Positions 29,069 through 38,020 of a stretch of DNA of 38,724 nt are shown piece by piece (the first letter of the stretch is position 1; every line of letters begins with the position of its first letter). The translations under genes were made by a program, and so were the position numbers. The notes beneath the pieces were generated by a model. It saw only the letters and a list, made by a program, of their open reading frames with translations, was not told where the DNA came from and made no database searches. Source of the DNA: a virus; IMG/VR virus record IMGVR_UViG_3300027896_000101, positions 1 to 38,724 of that record; one strand, written 5' to 3'.

Positions 29069-29802
29069 TGGCTTTCCCAGTTACGCTACAGACTTGGGCA
29101 AACGATATGCTGGCGAATGCCGTCAAGCTGAATGCTAATATCTACTATGCCATGCGTCACCTGGCAGGACTGGATGGCACGACAGACTTTGAGAATGCCA
29201 TTGAACTAAAAGACCTTGATGGGACCCCCGTTGGCGATGTTAGATTAAAGAATCAGCAGCAGGCCTTGAACCTTCGCAATGCTGCTGACAATGCGTACCT
29301 TACGTTGAAAATTGATTGCTTTGATACTGGCGGGACCTCGGCAACCGTAGCAATAGGGAACCATACTCACTCTACTGCAACAGATACATCAGGGTCAGCA
29401 GCTTCGGCACTAACGAACACGAGTAGCAATTCGGGACAGTATAAAAAAGACCAGGCCATCGCTAGTGGGGCTGACTACGATGTTGCAAGCACCACGAATA
29501 CTTTTGCTTCCGGGGCTACTGTCGTGGGAATTGCATGGGTGTGGGGGACTGCTTCCGGTACAAGTAGCCTGAAGTTGAGATTGATAATGGATGGTGTTCA
29601 GGTAGCAGAATCAGGATATATGACCACCAGCGGTGAAAATCTAATCCTTACCTATGTCGAAGCACTTACAGGATCGAAGATTGTTATTGCCCGATTACAC
29701 AATTATCATGGTTCAGCAAGCCGTAACTGGAGTTTCTATAGTGGCGCTAATGGCGACCCCGCTCCGGGTTTGGTTTCTGTGGGCAGTTTCAAATTCCCCT
29801 AA
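29068..29802 (+). CDS. tail protein paralogue C
   Basis: A 244-residue paralogue of the preceding gene, overlapping it by one base. Shared segments: KLNANIYYAMRHL, GTPVGDVRLKNQQQALNLRNAADNAYLTL, AIGNHTH, then LKLRLIMDGVQVAESGYMTTS and IARLHNYHGSASRNWSFYS. Tandem duplication with divergence is the simplest explanation. Probable tail-tip or side-fibre subunit. Confidence 0.75.
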   Translation: MAFPVTLQTWANDMLANAVKLNANIYYAMRHLAGLDGTTDFENAIELKDLDGTPVGDVRLKNQQQALNLRNAADNAYLTLKIDCFDTGGTSATVAIGNHTHSTATDTSGSAASALTNTSSNSGQYKKDQAIASGADYDVASTTNTFASGATVVGIAWVWGTASGTSSLKLRLIMDGVQVAESGYMTTSGENLILTYVEALTGSKIVIARLHNYHGSASRNWSFYSGANGDPAPGLVSVGSFKFP

Positions 29803-29811
29803 AGGAGCGAT

Positions 29812-30192
29812 ATGGCTATAGTAGTTACTTTCCCGCTGGTTGGCACAGTAAACGAGATTATTGACGGTTGTATCTCCGGCGATGACAGCGATCCTGTAAG
29901 GCCAGTTGATCTTGACCTTGGCCCTGTATCCTGGAAGATGGTAGGGATAGACCTGGATGCCTCTACAATGACCATAGAGGTCGTTGCGAGCGAAACTGTG
30001 ACGGTGAACACAGGCACAGAGGAAAATCCAGTTTGGGAGTCACGTCCTGCAACTCAGGAGGAAATAATCACGATACTTAATTACGTGCAGGAGTTGGCTT
30101 CTCAGCCTGCGGAGACATTATTAAGTATGGCTAATGCGAAGCCTTTGAATATCAAGCCAGGGAAACTGGGCAAATTAGGTAAAGAAATCTAA
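29812..30192 (+). CDS. 126-residue tail-region protein, unknown
   Basis: Begins with a beta-rich region (VVTFPLVGTVNEIIDG, MTIEVVASETVTVNTG) and ends with a helix and a Lys/Gly-rich tail. AAGGAG is just upstream of the ATG. Position in the tail-tip cluster suggests a structural or assembly role. No family recognised. Confidence 0.65.
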   Translation: MAIVVTFPLVGTVNEIIDGCISGDDSDPVRPVDLDLGPVSWKMVGIDLDASTMTIEVVASETVTVNTGTEENPVWESRPATQEEIITILNYVQELASQPAETLLSMANAKPLNIKPGKLGKLGKEI

Positions 30193-30206
30193 GGCGAGAG
30201 GTTATT

Positions 30207-30623
30207 ATGAAGAAGCCTTACCTGCAAGGTGCACTCATTTGCGAGCGCGTATTGGAAGAGAAGGACGGGTCACTTTCCGCGATACGGATAGTTGACGCCG
30301 TAGTACACAGGGGGCCGAGCGAATTCACATATCCGGTCACAGTTCTGTGTGTCGTCAGAACGGATGACTCGGAGACCGAGGTGCCGGTCAGGATAGAGAT
30401 GGAGTCACCGTCAGGCGTCCTCGCTACGGTCACGTCGGCGGCAGTCAGGGGAAGGCGACAGAATCTCATAATGAACACGACCGTCACCTTCAGGCAATCA
30501 GGACTTCACTGGTTTAATGTCTACGTCAACAATACGTTGGCGACCAAAATTCCATTCACGATTATCTCCGCATCGGGGGATAACTTAAAAATAACGGATT
30601 CGGTTCGAGGCCAATTTAGTTAG
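30207..30623 (+). CDS. 138-residue DUF6941-like protein
   Basis: The pattern (LQGALICERVLEEKDGSLSAIRIVDAVVH, VRIEMESPSGVLATVTS, VTFRQSGLHWFNVYVNNTLATKIPF) resembles a small conserved family of beta-sandwich proteins I associate with DUF6941, found in bacteria and phages. No activity is established. Base composition is somewhat more GC-rich than its neighbours, which may indicate recent acquisition. Confidence 0.6.
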   Translation: MKKPYLQGALICERVLEEKDGSLSAIRIVDAVVHRGPSEFTYPVTVLCVVRTDDSETEVPVRIEMESPSGVLATVTSAAVRGRRQNLIMNTTVTFRQSGLHWFNVYVNNTLATKIPFTIISASGDNLKITDSVRGQFS

Positions 30624-30635
30624 AGGAGGAAATCA

Positions 30636-31130
30636 ATGTCAGTAAACACAGAGGAGCGCAGGCACCCTAAGCACAGCAGGGTTGTGGTCAAAGGCTTTCT
30701 GCGGGCGCAACTGGTCGATGGGAAGACCGGCCGGGTCGAGGGAGATAGCGGGTGGAAGCAAAACTCGCTGACCAACTTCGGTCTGACGGCTCTTGCTGCC
30801 TGGGTTGGGCAAGCAGTCGGGTCATCGGGTATTAACTATGGGGCTATGGCCACGCAGACCGCAGCCTTCAACGTGACCCAGACCGACATGGTAGGGCGGA
30901 CCGCCAGTTTCGCGTCGCTGAACCTGTCAACGTCCGGCACATGCACCACGACGGCAACCGTTTCATTCTCGAGCACGATGCTGTCGGCGTCCTGCAACGT
31001 AGGAGCCGCCGGCCTGTACTACGGCAACGCGGCTGGTTCCATGTTCTGCGGCCAAACCTTCGCCACGAGCCAGTGGAACACAAATCAGAACTTTAATTTG
31101 ACGTACCAAATAAGGTTCGCAACAGCCTAG
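30636..31130 (+). CDS. tail-fibre-like protein
   Basis: A 164-residue protein. The first 60 residues (VVVKGFLRAQLVDGKTGRVEGDSGWKQNSLTNFGLTALA) match a recurring N-terminal layout of small phage tail proteins, followed by a Thr/Ser/Gly-rich beta region with repeated aromatic residues. AGAGGAGG precedes the ATG. Composition is more GC-rich than the preceding tail genes. Probably a minor tail or fibre subunit. Confidence 0.6.
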   Translation: MSVNTEERRHPKHSRVVVKGFLRAQLVDGKTGRVEGDSGWKQNSLTNFGLTALAAWVGQAVGSSGINYGAMATQTAAFNVTQTDMVGRTASFASLNLSTSGTCTTTATVSFSSTMLSASCNVGAAGLYYGNAAGSMFCGQTFATSQWNTNQNFNLTYQIRFATA

Positions 31131-31142
31131 AAGGAGTGACAA

Positions 31143-31628
31143 ATGGGCAAGTCACTATTCAAGGCCAAAGGTGGCATCAGGCTTGATGTTGGCTGTGGCG
31201 AGGCGAAGCAGCCTGGCTTCGTAGGCATGGACATAAGGAAAGTCCCAGGCGTAGATATAGTCCATGATGCTCAGGACTTTCCTTATCCCATCCCAGATAG
31301 TATCTGTCTCCAGATTCTCATGAGCCATCTCTGGGAGCACATTGAGCCTAAGAATCGGGTGAAACTCATGGACGAACTCTGGCGCATTATGAAGCCAGAG
31401 GGCCAGCTTTTAATCTCGGCACCGTACTACCTGAGTTTCGGTGCTTGCCAGGACCCGACACACTATCCATGCCCCAACGAGGCAACTTTTACCTACTTCG
31501 ATCCCAGGTTTCCCCTATACCAGATATACAAGCCGAAGCCCTGGAAGGTCACTAGAAACGACTATAGCATGAACGGCAACCTCGAAGTCATTATGGAGGT
31601 GGTGAAGGACGGACAAAGTGAAGGGTAA
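31143..31628 (+). CDS. SAM-dependent methyltransferase (class I)
   Basis: A 161-residue protein with motif I LDVGCGEAKQPGFVGMDI (residues about 14-31) and the acidic end of strand 2, then VDIVHDAQDFPYPIPD, SHLWEHIEPKNRVKLMDELWRIMKPEGQLLISAPY. This is the pattern of small-molecule or glycan methyltransferases often found beside glycosyltransferases. It overlaps the glycosyltransferase gene by 11 bases. Together they may modify a virion glycan or the host surface; this is inference. Confidence 0.85.
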   Translation: MGKSLFKAKGGIRLDVGCGEAKQPGFVGMDIRKVPGVDIVHDAQDFPYPIPDSICLQILMSHLWEHIEPKNRVKLMDELWRIMKPEGQLLISAPYYLSFGACQDPTHYPCPNEATFTYFDPRFPLYQIYKPKPWKVTRNDYSMNGNLEVIMEVVKDGQSEG

Positions 31629-32412
31629 ACAAAATGAGTGTATCACTATCTACAAGAACCGCAAACCATCGCACAACCGACTGCTGATCGGCACGCCCAC
31701 TCTGGGTATCGTCAGAATGGAATGGACGCAGGCCAGGTACGCCCAGGTCATACCGCCCAACTGGATGGCAGCGCACAGTTCCGTAGGCTTCTCGCATAAC
31801 ATACCTCTGGGACACCTGGTTGCCGATGCCCAAAACATCATCGTCAACACGGCAGTCAGGGATAACTACGAGTGGCTACTGTTGCACGAGGACGATGTTG
31901 TGCTGCCCGTGGACGCTTTTATCCGCTTGAACGAGTACATGAAGAAGCGCGACATCCCCGTCGTGTCCGGCCTCTATTGCCTCAAGGCAAGTCCCACGGA
32001 ACCGCTCGTCTACCGGGGCCGGGGCAATAGTTCCTATTCTAAGTTCAAGATGGGAGACCTAGTATGGTGCGATGGGGTTCCCACGGGTTGTCTTCTTATC
32101 CATTGTTCATTGCTCAGGTTGATGTCTGATGAGAGCCCTGATTATCAGACTCCGTCAGGGCAGATTGTTAAACGGGTCTTCGAGACTCCAGCCAAAGCCT
32201 GGTTTGACCCAGAGCACATGACCTTGCAGCAGGCCAGCGGCACCTCCGACATTTATTGGTGTGACCGCGTGATGAAGGAGAAGGTGCTGGAGAGAGCAGG
32301 CTGGAAGAGGATAGCCAAAAGGAAGTGGCCGTTTCTGGTAGATACCAATATCAAGTGCCTGCATATCGACCTCAATACTGGAACCACCTATCCCATCGGC
32401 GGCTATAAATGA
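31618..32412 (+). CDS. glycosyltransferase-like protein (GT-A fold)
   Basis: A 264-residue protein from GTG at 31618 with AGGA about eight bases upstream. NRLLIGTPTLGIVRMEW at the start, YEWLLLHEDDVVLPVDAFIRL (acidic DxD-type site) and IPVVSGLYCLKA, then GVPTGCLLIHCSLL, follow the order of GT-A nucleotide-sugar transferases. No membrane segment is seen, so it would act in the cytoplasm. It overlaps both neighbours and precedes the large propeller proteins, which are Ser/Thr/Asn-rich potential acceptors. Confidence 0.75.
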   Translation: MKGKQNECITIYKNRKPSHNRLLIGTPTLGIVRMEWTQARYAQVIPPNWMAAHSSVGFSHNIPLGHLVADAQNIIVNTAVRDNYEWLLLHEDDVVLPVDAFIRLNEYMKKRDIPVVSGLYCLKASPTEPLVYRGRGNSSYSKFKMGDLVWCDGVPTGCLLIHCSLLRLMSDESPDYQTPSGQIVKRVFETPAKAWFDPEHMTLQQASGTSDIYWCDRVMKEKVLERAGWKRIAKRKWPFLVDTNIKCLHIDLNTGTTYPIGGYK

Positions 32413-34559
32413 GCGGTTATCTTGGGCTGACCACTGGTAACAACACATATGCCGAGGGTTCTGGCAACCTTGACGCTATGCGCTTCCAGAACGGTATTGG
32501 CGCTAGTGCCTGGACGCAGAAAGCCAACCTGACCCATGCCGCCGCCGATATTCCAGGGGTCGTCTACAATGGCAAGCTATATATATTTGGTGGCTATGGA
32601 ACAAGTAGCACGGATTACCTCAATTATACGCAGATATATGACCCTAGTACCAACACCTGGTCCCAGGGCACCGTCATGCCCACAGCGAGATGGGGAGCTG
32701 CTGCCGCCGTTGTAAACGGGAAGATATATGTCTTCGGCGGCAAAACATCTGGTGGGAATTCAGCCAAATGCGAAATCTACGATATAGCTGGCAACTCATG
32801 GACTACGGGGACTGACATTCCGTCTGCGATTAGGGATGGCTCAATGGCAGTAACGGTCGGCGGTTATATCTACCTTTTTTATTTAGGTAATACATGGTTA
32901 TTTGACCCCAGTGGAAATGGCGGTCTTGGTTCCTACACAGCAAAAACCGCCCCACCTGTTAATAAGGTATGGGCAACCTGCGGATATGTAAATGTCAGCG
33001 GGGAAGATAGGATATACATAATTGCTGGATACGATAATGTTTCCACAAGCTACAATTCCAACTATTACTACAAACCAACCACCAATGACTGGAGTTCCGC
33101 TCAGGCGCCAGCTCCCTATACAGCCAGAGGAATGACCCGAGACAATCCTGTATATAATGGCCTGATATACTTCGGGTTTGGTTTGTTTGCTAGTCCTTTT
33201 TACGATGGATTATTCGCCTACAATCCATCAACAGATAAATGGTATTGCCATCTGGGGCCATCTATATTAGGTGGCAGAGATGGTATCGCCTGTGGCTTTA
33301 TTGGAAGCCAACTTTATTGTGTCGGCGGACGAAATTCAGTTTCTACCCCCGTTGGGCTGAATTATAATGAGTATTTTGACGTTGGCGTTAACTCCGCTAA
33401 CATTACTGACATTGAAATACGCTACAACCAAGCCTCTCCTAGCGGTAGTGTTCATCTAGGCATCTATGCTGAAGATGCCTATTATGGGACACCCTCAATC
33501 TTGGTTTTGGATGCAGGGGCAGTAATAATAGCAAACGGCTGGGTAACGATTACTGGCCTCTCAATTCCGATAGGGTACAATGCCTGGGTCTGGTTAGTCT
33601 TTGACCAGAGCGCGGCCAATGGCATCTATTACCAGACTGGAGAACCTGCCGGTTCCCACGGTTATGCAGCTCAGGCATACGGAGTTTTACCTAATCCATG
33701 CCCAACTTTAGCATCTAATACCAACCAGTATGTTATGCGGGCTTACGTTGTCACCGAGCTATCGGCGCCAATCAACGACCAGATAAATATAAATGAGAAT
33801 GTTACTGGTGCAGTAGTTTCTAGCGGACTCAGTGCCACCATCTACGATACCATCAACGCCAGTGAGTTGGTATCTCCACTCTTGCCTTTCTGCACGGTCA
33901 CCCTTTTCGATACGGTCAATGTCTCCGAGTCGGTAACACGACTCTTAATCTTGGCGTGGTCTGTCTATGACACGGTGAATGTCTCCGAGTCCGTTACTCC
34001 CAGTCTGGTCACGTCATTGTCAGCCTATGATACGGTCGGCGTCTCCGAACTCGTGACTCCTCTGTTGCCATTTCAAGCGGCCTCGGTCTACGATACTGTC
34101 AGAGCGACCGAGCAGGTCTCTCCTTATTTGGCGGTGACCGCGAGCCTCTACGATACGGTAAACGTCGCTGAGACTGTGATCGGCGAGGTGATTAGCGTTG
34201 CGCCGGTGACCGCCACCGTCTACGACACCATAGATGTCAGGGACGAGGTGACACCTACCGTGTTGGTCGCCCGGTCACTCCTCGACACCGTCAATGTGTC
34301 CGAGCAGGTTACTCCAACTTTATTGACAGGCATCTTGACCTATGACTCGGTTACCGTAAATGAGTTGGTCGCTCCTGACCAACTCCTGTCGACCACCACC
34401 TACGACACGGTCACCAGCAGCGAGTCGGTAACTCCTCTGCTTCCATTCGTAGGTATGACTCTGTACGAAACGGTAAACGTAACCGAGAACCTCCTGGCTG
34501 CGGTGCCTGGTGTTGCCCTGGACGTCAGTATCTACGACGTGGAATACGCTTATGTCTGA
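32409..34559 (+). CDS. Kelch-propeller receptor-binding-like protein with C-terminal repeat stalk
   Basis: A 716-residue protein. Residues about 35-330 are a Kelch beta-propeller with six blade signatures (VVYNGKLYIFGGYG, AVVNGKIYVFGGK, and degenerate later ones ending SQLYCVGGRN). Residues 330-450 form a jelly-roll-like domain (ITDIEIRYNQASPSGSVHLGIYAED). Residues 455-716 are 12 full copies and one partial copy of a 20-24-residue repeat, consensus YDTVNVSExVTPLLPF plus a short linker. No signal peptide. Position in the tail-tip cluster and the propeller suggest receptor or glycan binding. The start overlaps the upstream stop. Confidence 0.78.
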   Translation: MSGYLGLTTGNNTYAEGSGNLDAMRFQNGIGASAWTQKANLTHAAADIPGVVYNGKLYIFGGYGTSSTDYLNYTQIYDPSTNTWSQGTVMPTARWGAAAAVVNGKIYVFGGKTSGGNSAKCEIYDIAGNSWTTGTDIPSAIRDGSMAVTVGGYIYLFYLGNTWLFDPSGNGGLGSYTAKTAPPVNKVWATCGYVNVSGEDRIYIIAGYDNVSTSYNSNYYYKPTTNDWSSAQAPAPYTARGMTRDNPVYNGLIYFGFGLFASPFYDGLFAYNPSTDKWYCHLGPSILGGRDGIACGFIGSQLYCVGGRNSVSTPVGLNYNEYFDVGVNSANITDIEIRYNQASPSGSVHLGIYAEDAYYGTPSILVLDAGAVIIANGWVTITGLSIPIGYNAWVWLVFDQSAANGIYYQTGEPAGSHGYAAQAYGVLPNPCPTLASNTNQYVMRAYVVTELSAPINDQININENVTGAVVSSGLSATIYDTINASELVSPLLPFCTVTLFDTVNVSESVTRLLILAWSVYDTVNVSESVTPSLVTSLSAYDTVGVSELVTPLLPFQAASVYDTVRATEQVSPYLAVTASLYDTVNVAETVIGEVISVAPVTATVYDTIDVRDEVTPTVLVARSLLDTVNVSEQVTPTLLTGILTYDSVTVNELVAPDQLLSTTTYDTVTSSESVTPLLPFVGMTLYETVNVTENLLAAVPGVALDVSIYDVEYAYV
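33771..34556 (+). repeat. protein-level tandem repeat array, Kelch protein
   Basis: Twelve full units and one partial unit of 20-24 codons. The same peptide is spelled with different codons between units (for example YDTVN in several versions), so the array is old and maintained at protein level. The same repeat recurs in the next gene. Confidence 0.85.
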
Positions 34560-34586
34560 GATAAGTTCTAAGGTGGGACGAGAATA

Positions 34587-36797
34587 ATGCCAAGTTACGT
34601 CGCCGTCGCTTCGGCGGGAAGCAACTCACTCGTTATTGTAGACGTGTCGAACCCGACTAGCCCTGCAATATCAGGCTGGAAGAATGGTTCAGGGTCACCA
34701 TACTACCTGAATGCGGCTGACGGTGTTTTCGTCAGGGACACCTATGCCTACGTCGCTGCCGCGAACGATAATTCCCTGTCCATTTTCGATATTTCAAACC
34801 CCACTAGCCCAATCTTCAAGGGTCACATAGCCGGGACTGGCTCACCCAACTATCTAGGTTGCCCCATAGGAGTTTTCGTTTTAGGAAACTACGCCTACGT
34901 TGCTGCCAACTCAGATAACTCGCTGACCATCATAGACATATCAAACCCTGCTAGTCCGACGTTTAAGGGCCATATAGCTGGCAGCGGGTCACCAAACTAT
35001 TTGGGTGGAGCATTTGGCGTCTACGTATTGGGGAACTATGCGTATGTCACTGCTCACGACGATAATTCGCTGACCATTATAGACATCTCTGATCCTGCAA
35101 ATCCTACGTTCAAGGGACATATAGCCGGCTCTGGGACACCCAACTACTTGCTGGCGGCAGAGGGAGTCTTCGTCTTAGGAAATTACGCCTACGTTGCTGC
35201 TCCGACTGATGATTCGTTCAGCATTTTCGATATATCCGATTCAGCTAATCCGACTTTGAAGGGGAACATACATGGAAACGGGCCTCCGAATCATCTGATG
35301 GACGCAACTGGAGTTGTTGTCTCAGGAAACTACGCCTACATTGCCTGTTATTCCGAGAACTCGCTGACTATCATAGACGTGTCCGATCCTGCTAACCCTG
35401 CGTTCAAGAGTTACGTCACCAACGTCTATCTGTCGGGGGCAAATTCAGTTTGCCTCAGGGGGAACTATGCCTATGTCGCTGCTCAGACCGATAGCGCTTT
35501 CACAGTAATAGATGTATCCGACCCGGCGAACCCCAGTTATCAAGGTAGCACGACTGGCTACGGACTGCTGAACCTGGCGGCCTCGGTTTATTTGATTCCG
35601 TATGTGGCTGCAAGTCTGTACGACAAGGTTACTCTCAGCGAGACCGTCAGCGGCGAAATGGTGATCTCTGGGGATTTATCCGTCCTGCTCTATGATATTG
35701 TCTCACCGACGTTCCGCTGGACGATTAGTCTTTATGACACGGTCAGCGTAAGTGAAAGCGTTGCTGGCGCGGTGATTACTGCCGGAGCACTGACCGTCAG
35801 CCTCTACGATACCGCGAATGTCTCGGAACAGTTAACCCCGCTCATTCCGTTCATAGCAACGTCAATCTACGGTACGGTCAATATCTCGGAACAGATAACC
35901 CCTCTGCTTCCACTGATAATGGCTGGTGTCTATGACACAGTCGGCGTTAGCGACAGTGTTACCGGGCAACTGATTACCGCTGGCACTCTGAGCGCCAGTA
36001 TCTATGATATGCTCAGTATCAGCGAACAGGTGAGTTCTCTCGTCCCATTTGAAGCTGTCAGTATCTACGATACCGTCAACATCAGCGAACAGGTCTCACC
36101 GGCGCTCCTCACGGCTACAAGCCTTTATGATAGGGTTAACGCCAGCGAGCAGGTTTCTCCAGCGTTGCTCATGGCTCTGAACGTCTATGATACTGTTAAC
36201 GTCAGCGAGTTAATTAGCCCGAGTCTGTTAATCGCTCTCAGTATTTACGACAGCGTGGTAATAAGCGAAGGCGTTACTGGACAGGTGATTACCGCTGGCA
36301 CGCTGACCTCCAGCATCTCCGACACTGTGAACATCACGGACCAGGTAGTCCCTCTGTTTCCATTCGAGACGGCCTCAATCTATGACACCGTAAGTTTGTC
36401 TGAGCAGATTACGCCCTCACTTCCGACAGGGACGAGTCTGTCCGACAAAGTCAACGTCAGCGACCTGGTTTCCGCAGTCCAGCCAATCACTGCTGGTCTC
36501 TACGATACCGCCGTTGCGTCGGAGCAACTCGCCCTCCTCATTCCCTTCGACGCCGCGAGCGTCTTCGAGACCGTCAAGGTCAGCGAGCAGATAATGGCCG
36601 CCCTTCTCATGGCTTTTAGTCTCTACGATACCCTAATGATCTCGGAACAGGTTTCCACGTCCTGGGGGATGGCCAAATCGTCGGTCGTGAGAGTTTACCT
36701 GCCAGTGAGGGAGATGGACGTAGAATTGCCGAATAGGGGCCTGCTGGTCTTCTTGCCGGATGAAGGAATGACTGTAACGTCGGAGATGGAACAATGA
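34587..36797 (+). CDS. LVIVD-propeller receptor-binding-like protein with the same repeat stalk
   Basis: A 736-residue protein. Residues 1-340 hold seven LVIVD-type blades of about 47 residues (for example NSLTIIDISNPASPTFKGH and NYAYVAA), a likely seven-bladed beta-propeller. Residues about 343-697 are some 17 units of the YDTVNISEQVTPLLPF-type repeat found in the Kelch protein, in two forms: 20-21 residues, and about 24 with VTGQVITAGTL. A 40-residue non-repeat end follows (VVRVYLPVREMDVELPNRG), whose stop overlaps the BppU-like gene. Probably a second receptor-binding protein built on the same stalk. Confidence 0.78.
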   Translation: MPSYVAVASAGSNSLVIVDVSNPTSPAISGWKNGSGSPYYLNAADGVFVRDTYAYVAAANDNSLSIFDISNPTSPIFKGHIAGTGSPNYLGCPIGVFVLGNYAYVAANSDNSLTIIDISNPASPTFKGHIAGSGSPNYLGGAFGVYVLGNYAYVTAHDDNSLTIIDISDPANPTFKGHIAGSGTPNYLLAAEGVFVLGNYAYVAAPTDDSFSIFDISDSANPTLKGNIHGNGPPNHLMDATGVVVSGNYAYIACYSENSLTIIDVSDPANPAFKSYVTNVYLSGANSVCLRGNYAYVAAQTDSAFTVIDVSDPANPSYQGSTTGYGLLNLAASVYLIPYVAASLYDKVTLSETVSGEMVISGDLSVLLYDIVSPTFRWTISLYDTVSVSESVAGAVITAGALTVSLYDTANVSEQLTPLIPFIATSIYGTVNISEQITPLLPLIMAGVYDTVGVSDSVTGQLITAGTLSASIYDMLSISEQVSSLVPFEAVSIYDTVNISEQVSPALLTATSLYDRVNASEQVSPALLMALNVYDTVNVSELISPSLLIALSIYDSVVISEGVTGQVITAGTLTSSISDTVNITDQVVPLFPFETASIYDTVSLSEQITPSLPTGTSLSDKVNVSDLVSAVQPITAGLYDTAVASEQLALLIPFDAASVFETVKVSEQIMAALLMAFSLYDTLMISEQVSTSWGMAKSSVVRVYLPVREMDVELPNRGLLVFLPDEGMTVTSEMEQ
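35613..36678 (+). repeat. protein-level tandem repeat array, LVIVD protein
   Basis: About 17 units (one degenerate near the start) of the same repeat as in 33771-34556. Synonymous codons vary between units, so no long exact DNA repeats are present. Confidence 0.85.
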
Positions 36798-37108
36798 AAT
36801 CTATAACAATCCCCAAGGCTGACTATGGTTTTTCGATTCCCTTTATTGTCCTCCAGCCGAGTGGTTTGCCACTGAACCTGACAGACATGACCATTACGCT
36901 CAAGGTGTGGCGTCCTGGTATGCCGGAAGACTTGCTGGTTTCCGGCTCGTGTTCCATCGACGTTGCGGCATCCGGCACCTGCCACTACGTTGTGACATCG
37001 ACGGACTTTCAGGTTGAGGGGACATTTGACGCGGAATTGGAGTTGACGCAATCTGGAATGAGAGAGTCCGTGTTGCCATTCCAGATAATAGTCAGCGAGA
37101 GCGGATAA
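36794..37108 (+). CDS. BppU N-terminal domain-like baseplate protein
   Basis: A 104-residue protein: ITIPKADYGFSIPFIVLQPSGLPLNLTDMTITLKVWRPG, then CSIDVAASGTCHYVVTSTDFQVEGTFDAELELTQSG and FQIIVSESG. This is the pattern of the BppU N-terminal domain, which attaches receptor-binding proteins to the baseplate. It is coupled to the propeller gene by an ATGA overlap, so it is the likely adaptor for those proteins. Confidence 0.8.
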   Translation: MKSITIPKADYGFSIPFIVLQPSGLPLNLTDMTITLKVWRPGMPEDLLVSGSCSIDVAASGTCHYVVTSTDFQVEGTFDAELELTQSGMRESVLPFQIIVSESG

Positions 37109-37165
37109 CTCGAAGAGAGCGCTCTATGCGGCGTGAGATAATTCTGGTTCATTAAAGGAGGCATT

Positions 37166-38008
37166 ATGTTCAAATGCCCTTGGGGTTCATCGACAGATAG
37201 CCAATGCCAGACCGACCTAGTTCAGTGCAATGCGGATAAAGCGGCTATTCAGACACAACTAACCACGTGCAATCAGGCAAAGGCGACCTTGGCAGATCAA
37301 CTAGCGACGCTTACCAGTCAACTCTCTGCTTGCAATGCCAGCCTTAGCGCCGGGCAGCAGGCTTTTGCAGCATTGACCGCGGGCCCCCCGGCGCCAGCTA
37401 CAGCGAACCTCAGAGTGGTAGATGCCGCTAAACTGAATCAACTATGGTGGGAGAAGTTGGGCCAGCCCTACACCGACTGTATTAACGCAGGAGGGGTTCA
37501 CTGGGCATGGCCTCCCTGGTTATGCTGCAAGGAAGCTGACCTGCAAGGGTATCTCGCTTTCTTCAAACAGACCTTCTTGCCGCTTCTGACGCCGTACACC
37601 GTCCTCGACTGGGTAGATACCTTTGGGAACCATACCCAAATATCGGGGAGGACTTGCAGCGACTTCTCAGCCGCCTTTTGGGGCATACCGAGCCTGTACC
37701 TCGGCTGGACTCCGATAGTCTGGGGCGTGGTGTGGGCGCAGGTCGAGAGCCTGTTCCTTTCAGGGGGCCACGCTTTTAATTGGACGTTGACCTGGGATGA
37801 ATCTTACGTTGAACCCTCTCCGGCAGACACGGTAGTTAGCGCGAAGGGTTTAAGCCTAGCGTTCATCGAACCGCAGACTGAAGGCCATTGGAATGCCCAG
37901 GGGATTGCCCTGGATGAGACAGCGAAGGTAGTGGGATTGAAGTCGAGGCCGATAGAAGACCTTAGCATCAATTACAATATCAAGAGTTTGTACGCTATCA
38001 TAGCGTAA
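37166..38008 (+). CDS. coiled-coil protein with putative Cys/His/Asn peptidase-like domain
   Basis: A 280-residue protein. Residues 14-65 are a coiled coil with Cys at 14, 21, 35 and 56, which could form disulfides. After a Pro/Ala linker, residues 82-215 form a globular domain with WWEKLGQPYTDC, GRTCSDFSAAFWG (Cys164) and GGHAFNW (His202, Asn205). Cys, then His with Asn three residues on, is the order of papain/transglutaminase-like peptidases. The gene lies directly before the holin, the usual place of an endolysin, but no known endolysin domain is clear. A virion-attached peptidase is an alternative. Confidence 0.6.
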   Translation: MFKCPWGSSTDSQCQTDLVQCNADKAAIQTQLTTCNQAKATLADQLATLTSQLSACNASLSAGQQAFAALTAGPPAPATANLRVVDAAKLNQLWWEKLGQPYTDCINAGGVHWAWPPWLCCKEADLQGYLAFFKQTFLPLLTPYTVLDWVDTFGNHTQISGRTCSDFSAAFWGIPSLYLGWTPIVWGVVWAQVESLFLSGGHAFNWTLTWDESYVEPSPADTVVSAKGLSLAFIEPQTEGHWNAQGIALDETAKVVGLKSRPIEDLSINYNIKSLYAIIA

Positions 38009-38020
38009 GAAAGAGGACAA

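Noticed and set aside
33771-36678. CRISPR-like or diversity-generating repeat array
   Set aside because: The repeats are coding, spaced in codons, with variable DNA sequence; no spacers, no reverse transcriptase and no template-variable pair are visible.
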